A stretch of 64,000 nucleotides of DNA from Faecalibacterium sp. UBA1762 (lineage in GTDB: Bacteria > Bacillota > Clostridia > Oscillospirales > Ruminococcaceae). Location: NCBI GenBank assembly GCA_002314755.1, contig DCHC01000019.1:12537-76536 (forward strand). Reading direction: 5' to 3'. A model generated the notes under the pieces. It did no database searches. It saw nothing but the letters and a program-made list of their open reading frames with translations, and had not been told where the DNA came from. Shown one piece after another: positions 62,231-64,000 of the stretch. Both the position numbers and the translations under genes were made by a program. Position 1 is the stretch's first letter; each line of letters opens with the position of its first letter.

Positions 62231-63790
62231 GTGAACATTTTATCTATTGAAGCCGGTCGGAAAGAGCTGGTTTTCCGTACCGATACAGATGGTGCTGTCA
62301 CCGTATACGAGCATGTTCCCACCGTCGGCGAAAAGCTGGGCCGTAGCCTTGCTGTTCTGAATGCAAAGGCCGAAAACGGCTGCTTCTCGTTGCCCCGTTT
62401 TGAGGGGGAGCATGACCGCATCTATTCCCGTTATGCTGTGGTCGCGGCCGACGGCAGCGCTGTCGGCGGGGTATGTTATATCACGGATATTGCCGACGAT
62501 GTGCCGGAAAACACCGAGGACTACCCCACCCCACCCTTTATCAAAACTCTGGGCGCACCGCCACAACTCTCCAAAAAACTGGATATCCGCCAGGGTCGCC
62601 ACGATATCAGTTTGCCCGGGCTAATGAGCACCGTACCCACTGAGGATACTTTGGAGTATCGCTGGAACGGCAAAACTTATTATTTTCTGCGCAGCGTAGT
62701 GGAAAAGCTGGACGAGCAAATGCGCAGCGTTCCCTTTACCACCATGATCCTGCTGAACAGTCCCCGCTCCTTTGGCTCCACTGGTGAAAAAGCCCTACTG
62801 GATACCGTCATCCATCCCAAATTTGACTGGAAATTCCCCCAGGCCTTTATCAGTGCCTTTGATATGGAGACTGAGGACGGCCAAAGCTATTACGGCGCCT
62901 TTGTGGAGTTTTTGGTGGAGCGCTACACCCGCCCCGACAAAAAATACGGCGTAGCCGTGGGCGCCATTATCTCCAACGAGGTCAATAGCCAGTACGTTTG
63001 GGGCAATGCCGGCGAAATGCCCATGGAGGAGTATGTCCATGAGTATAGTGAGGCGATGCGTCTGGCATGGCTGTGCGGCCGCAAGCACTGCAGCCATTTC
63101 CGGGTGTACATCTCTCTGGACCAGTTCTGGACAGGCAGCAATTTCAGCGGCTGTGAACCCCTGCGCTACTACCAGGGACGCCCCATGCTGGAAAAACTAA
63201 ACGAATACGCCACTGCCGAGGGCAATTTCCCCTGGCATATTGCCTATCACCCCTATCCGGAAGATCTGCGCTGCCCGGACTTCTGGCATGACCGCGCACC
63301 GGATTTTACCTTCTCCACCTACAAGATCACCTTTAAAAACATGGAGGTGCTGGAGGCGTTTCTCTCTCAGGAGGCGTTTCTGTATAAAGGCGAACCCCGT
63401 CGCATTATCTTCAGCGAGCAGGGCTTTAACTCTCAAAACGGTGCGCTGCAGTCTTTGACAGAAAAGCAGGCTGCGGCAGGTTATGTTCTGGCATACATGA
63501 AAGCCCGCAACATGAAAACCGTGGATATGTTTACCCACCACAGCTGCATTGATAACCCCCATGAGTTCGGTCTGAACCTGGGCATCTTCCGTTATGACCC
63601 CACCAAGCCGGAAAATGTGGGTGAACCCAAACCGATCTTTGAATCCTTTATGGCCATGGATACCCCCGATGAGGCCGCTGTTGTGGCCAAAGCCCGCGCC
63701 TTTGTCGGCGAAGCAGTCTTTGACTATCTGCTGAACCCACCGCTGGTTTACGGTGACCGAGATACCAGCCAGGATAACGCATTTGGCTGA
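62231..63790 (+). CDS. DUF5722-like putative glycoside hydrolase, copy 2
   Basis: A 519-residue tandem paralogue of the previous gene, with the same layout and the same key motifs (ISNEVNSQYVWGN, IFSEQGFNSQ). Visible identity is above half over the whole length. The differences are concentrated in the N-terminal domain and in barrel loops (FGSTGEKALLDTVIHPKF versus DSCIHPGY). AAGGAGG seven bases before GTG 62231 favours that start; a TTG at 62225 lies closer to the RBS. It follows copy 1 by 23 bases and ends the unit. Confidence 0.77.
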   Translation: MNILSIEAGRKELVFRTDTDGAVTVYEHVPTVGEKLGRSLAVLNAKAENGCFSLPRFEGEHDRIYSRYAVVAADGSAVGGVCYITDIADDVPENTEDYPTPPFIKTLGAPPQLSKKLDIRQGRHDISLPGLMSTVPTEDTLEYRWNGKTYYFLRSVVEKLDEQMRSVPFTTMILLNSPRSFGSTGEKALLDTVIHPKFDWKFPQAFISAFDMETEDGQSYYGAFVEFLVERYTRPDKKYGVAVGAIISNEVNSQYVWGNAGEMPMEEYVHEYSEAMRLAWLCGRKHCSHFRVYISLDQFWTGSNFSGCEPLRYYQGRPMLEKLNEYATAEGNFPWHIAYHPYPEDLRCPDFWHDRAPDFTFSTYKITFKNMEVLEAFLSQEAFLYKGEPRRIIFSEQGFNSQNGALQSLTEKQAAAGYVLAYMKARNMKTVDMFTHHSCIDNPHEFGLNLGIFRYDPTKPENVGEPKPIFESFMAMDTPDEAAVVAKARAFVGEAVFDYLLNPPLVYGDRDTSQDNAFG

Positions 63791-63828
63791 TACTATAACA
63801 AGGCTTTTCTGTTTTTGTAAATCATGAC

Positions 63829-63890
63829 AAAACTCCCTTCATGAGCGACAGAACTTCTAAACAGCTGTCAAACATGAAGGGAGTTTTTTT
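63829..63890. terminator. long perfect terminator of the hydrolase unit
   Basis: AAAACTCCCTTCATG (63829-63843) pairs perfectly with CATGAAGGGAGTTTT (63873-63887) plus T to 63890. The 29-base loop holds an inner GACAG/CTGTC stem. The 110 bases after it show no gene I can support. Confidence 0.9.
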
Positions 63891-64000
63891 GAATAAGTCA
63901 GAAGCGTTTCAGCGGTAAAACCGAATGGGCTTCATACGTTGTTTTCTATTCCGTCTTCGCTTCTTGTTTTTTTCATTAGGGAACCTCGATAAATTGATTC

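Noticed and set aside
60651..63790. Assembly artefact duplicating one DUF5722 gene
   Set aside because: The copies differ throughout, have different starts (ATG and GTG) and different intergenic sequence, so they are true paralogues.
63891..64000. A possible insertion-sequence end or start of another gene
   Set aside because: A short minus-strand frame and the sequence TAGGGAACCTCGATAAAT are visible, but the window ends before a transposase, inverted repeat or full gene can be seen.
1..64000. tRNA, rRNA or known riboswitch classes
   Set aside because: No cloverleaf, CCA end or recognised aptamer core was seen in any intergenic stretch; a covariance-model search would be decisive.

Overview
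The window looks like a chromosomal segment of an anaerobic, endospore-forming Clostridia-type Firmicute (Oscillospiraceae/Ruminococcaceae-like, probably gut-associated). The basis is the sporulation and division block yabP-yabQ-divIC-yabR, spoIVA close to der, Gram-positive wall enzymes (penicillin-binding proteins, a GH25 muramidase with wall-binding repeats, a D,D-carboxypeptidase, a polysaccharide deacetylase), strong AGGAGG-type ribosome binding sites, and several sets of plant- or host-glycan enzymes. No rRNA, tRNA, CRISPR array, prophage or complete insertion sequence was seen.

Layout. 1-5.1 kb: end of a LOG-family gene, hpt, a converging two-component system with a Pho-box-like repeat in its promoter, and a cation diffusion facilitator. 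5.1-16 kb, minus strand: GH25 muramidase, ADP-ribosylglycohydrolase-like enzyme, DEDDh exonuclease, penicillin-binding protein, xylose-isomerase-like TIM barrel, and a 1130-residue multi-pass membrane protein. 16.3-19.2 kb, plus strand: divergent GDPD-like gene overlapping tcdA, then nagA. 20.2-22.0 kb: yabP-yabQ-divIC-yabR. 22.1-23.2 kb: an SGNH esterase.

23.3-32.0 kb, minus strand, is the most distinctive part. It is one apparent transcription unit with a clear promoter (32076-32104) and a strong terminator (23222-23266). It encodes an adenylate-forming ligase, an acyl carrier protein, a membrane acyltransferase, two paralogous GT2-GT4 fusion glycosyltransferases and a CE7 acetylesterase. 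The set looks like a pathway that activates an acid, loads it on a carrier, and acylates and builds a cell-surface glycan. Tandem 23-bp repeats lie directly upstream of the promoter and a run of ten C lies further upstream.

32.3-42 kb, minus strand, is housekeeping: spoIVA, uppP, der, a DUF512 radical-SAM protein, rpmF, yceD, a small P-loop protein, pgi with a structured leader, and dacF. 42.1-46 kb, plus strand: mtaB, two membrane proteins and a polysaccharide deacetylase. 46.1-53.1 kb, minus strand: a pectin or rhamnogalacturonan-type unit (DMT transporter, GH28-like protein, GH106-like protein) behind a near-consensus promoter flanked by two exact 17-bp direct repeats with AraC-type spacing. 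53.3-58.5 kb: a PRK06851-type ATPase, an ABC exporter pair and an HtrA-type protease. 58.9-63.8 kb, plus strand: three intracellular glycoside-hydrolase-like genes, two of them a tandem DUF5722-like duplication, ending in a long perfect terminator.

All assignments come from reading motifs in the translated sequence. No database search or structure prediction was run. Gene starts were adjusted where a ribosome binding site clearly favoured an internal start.
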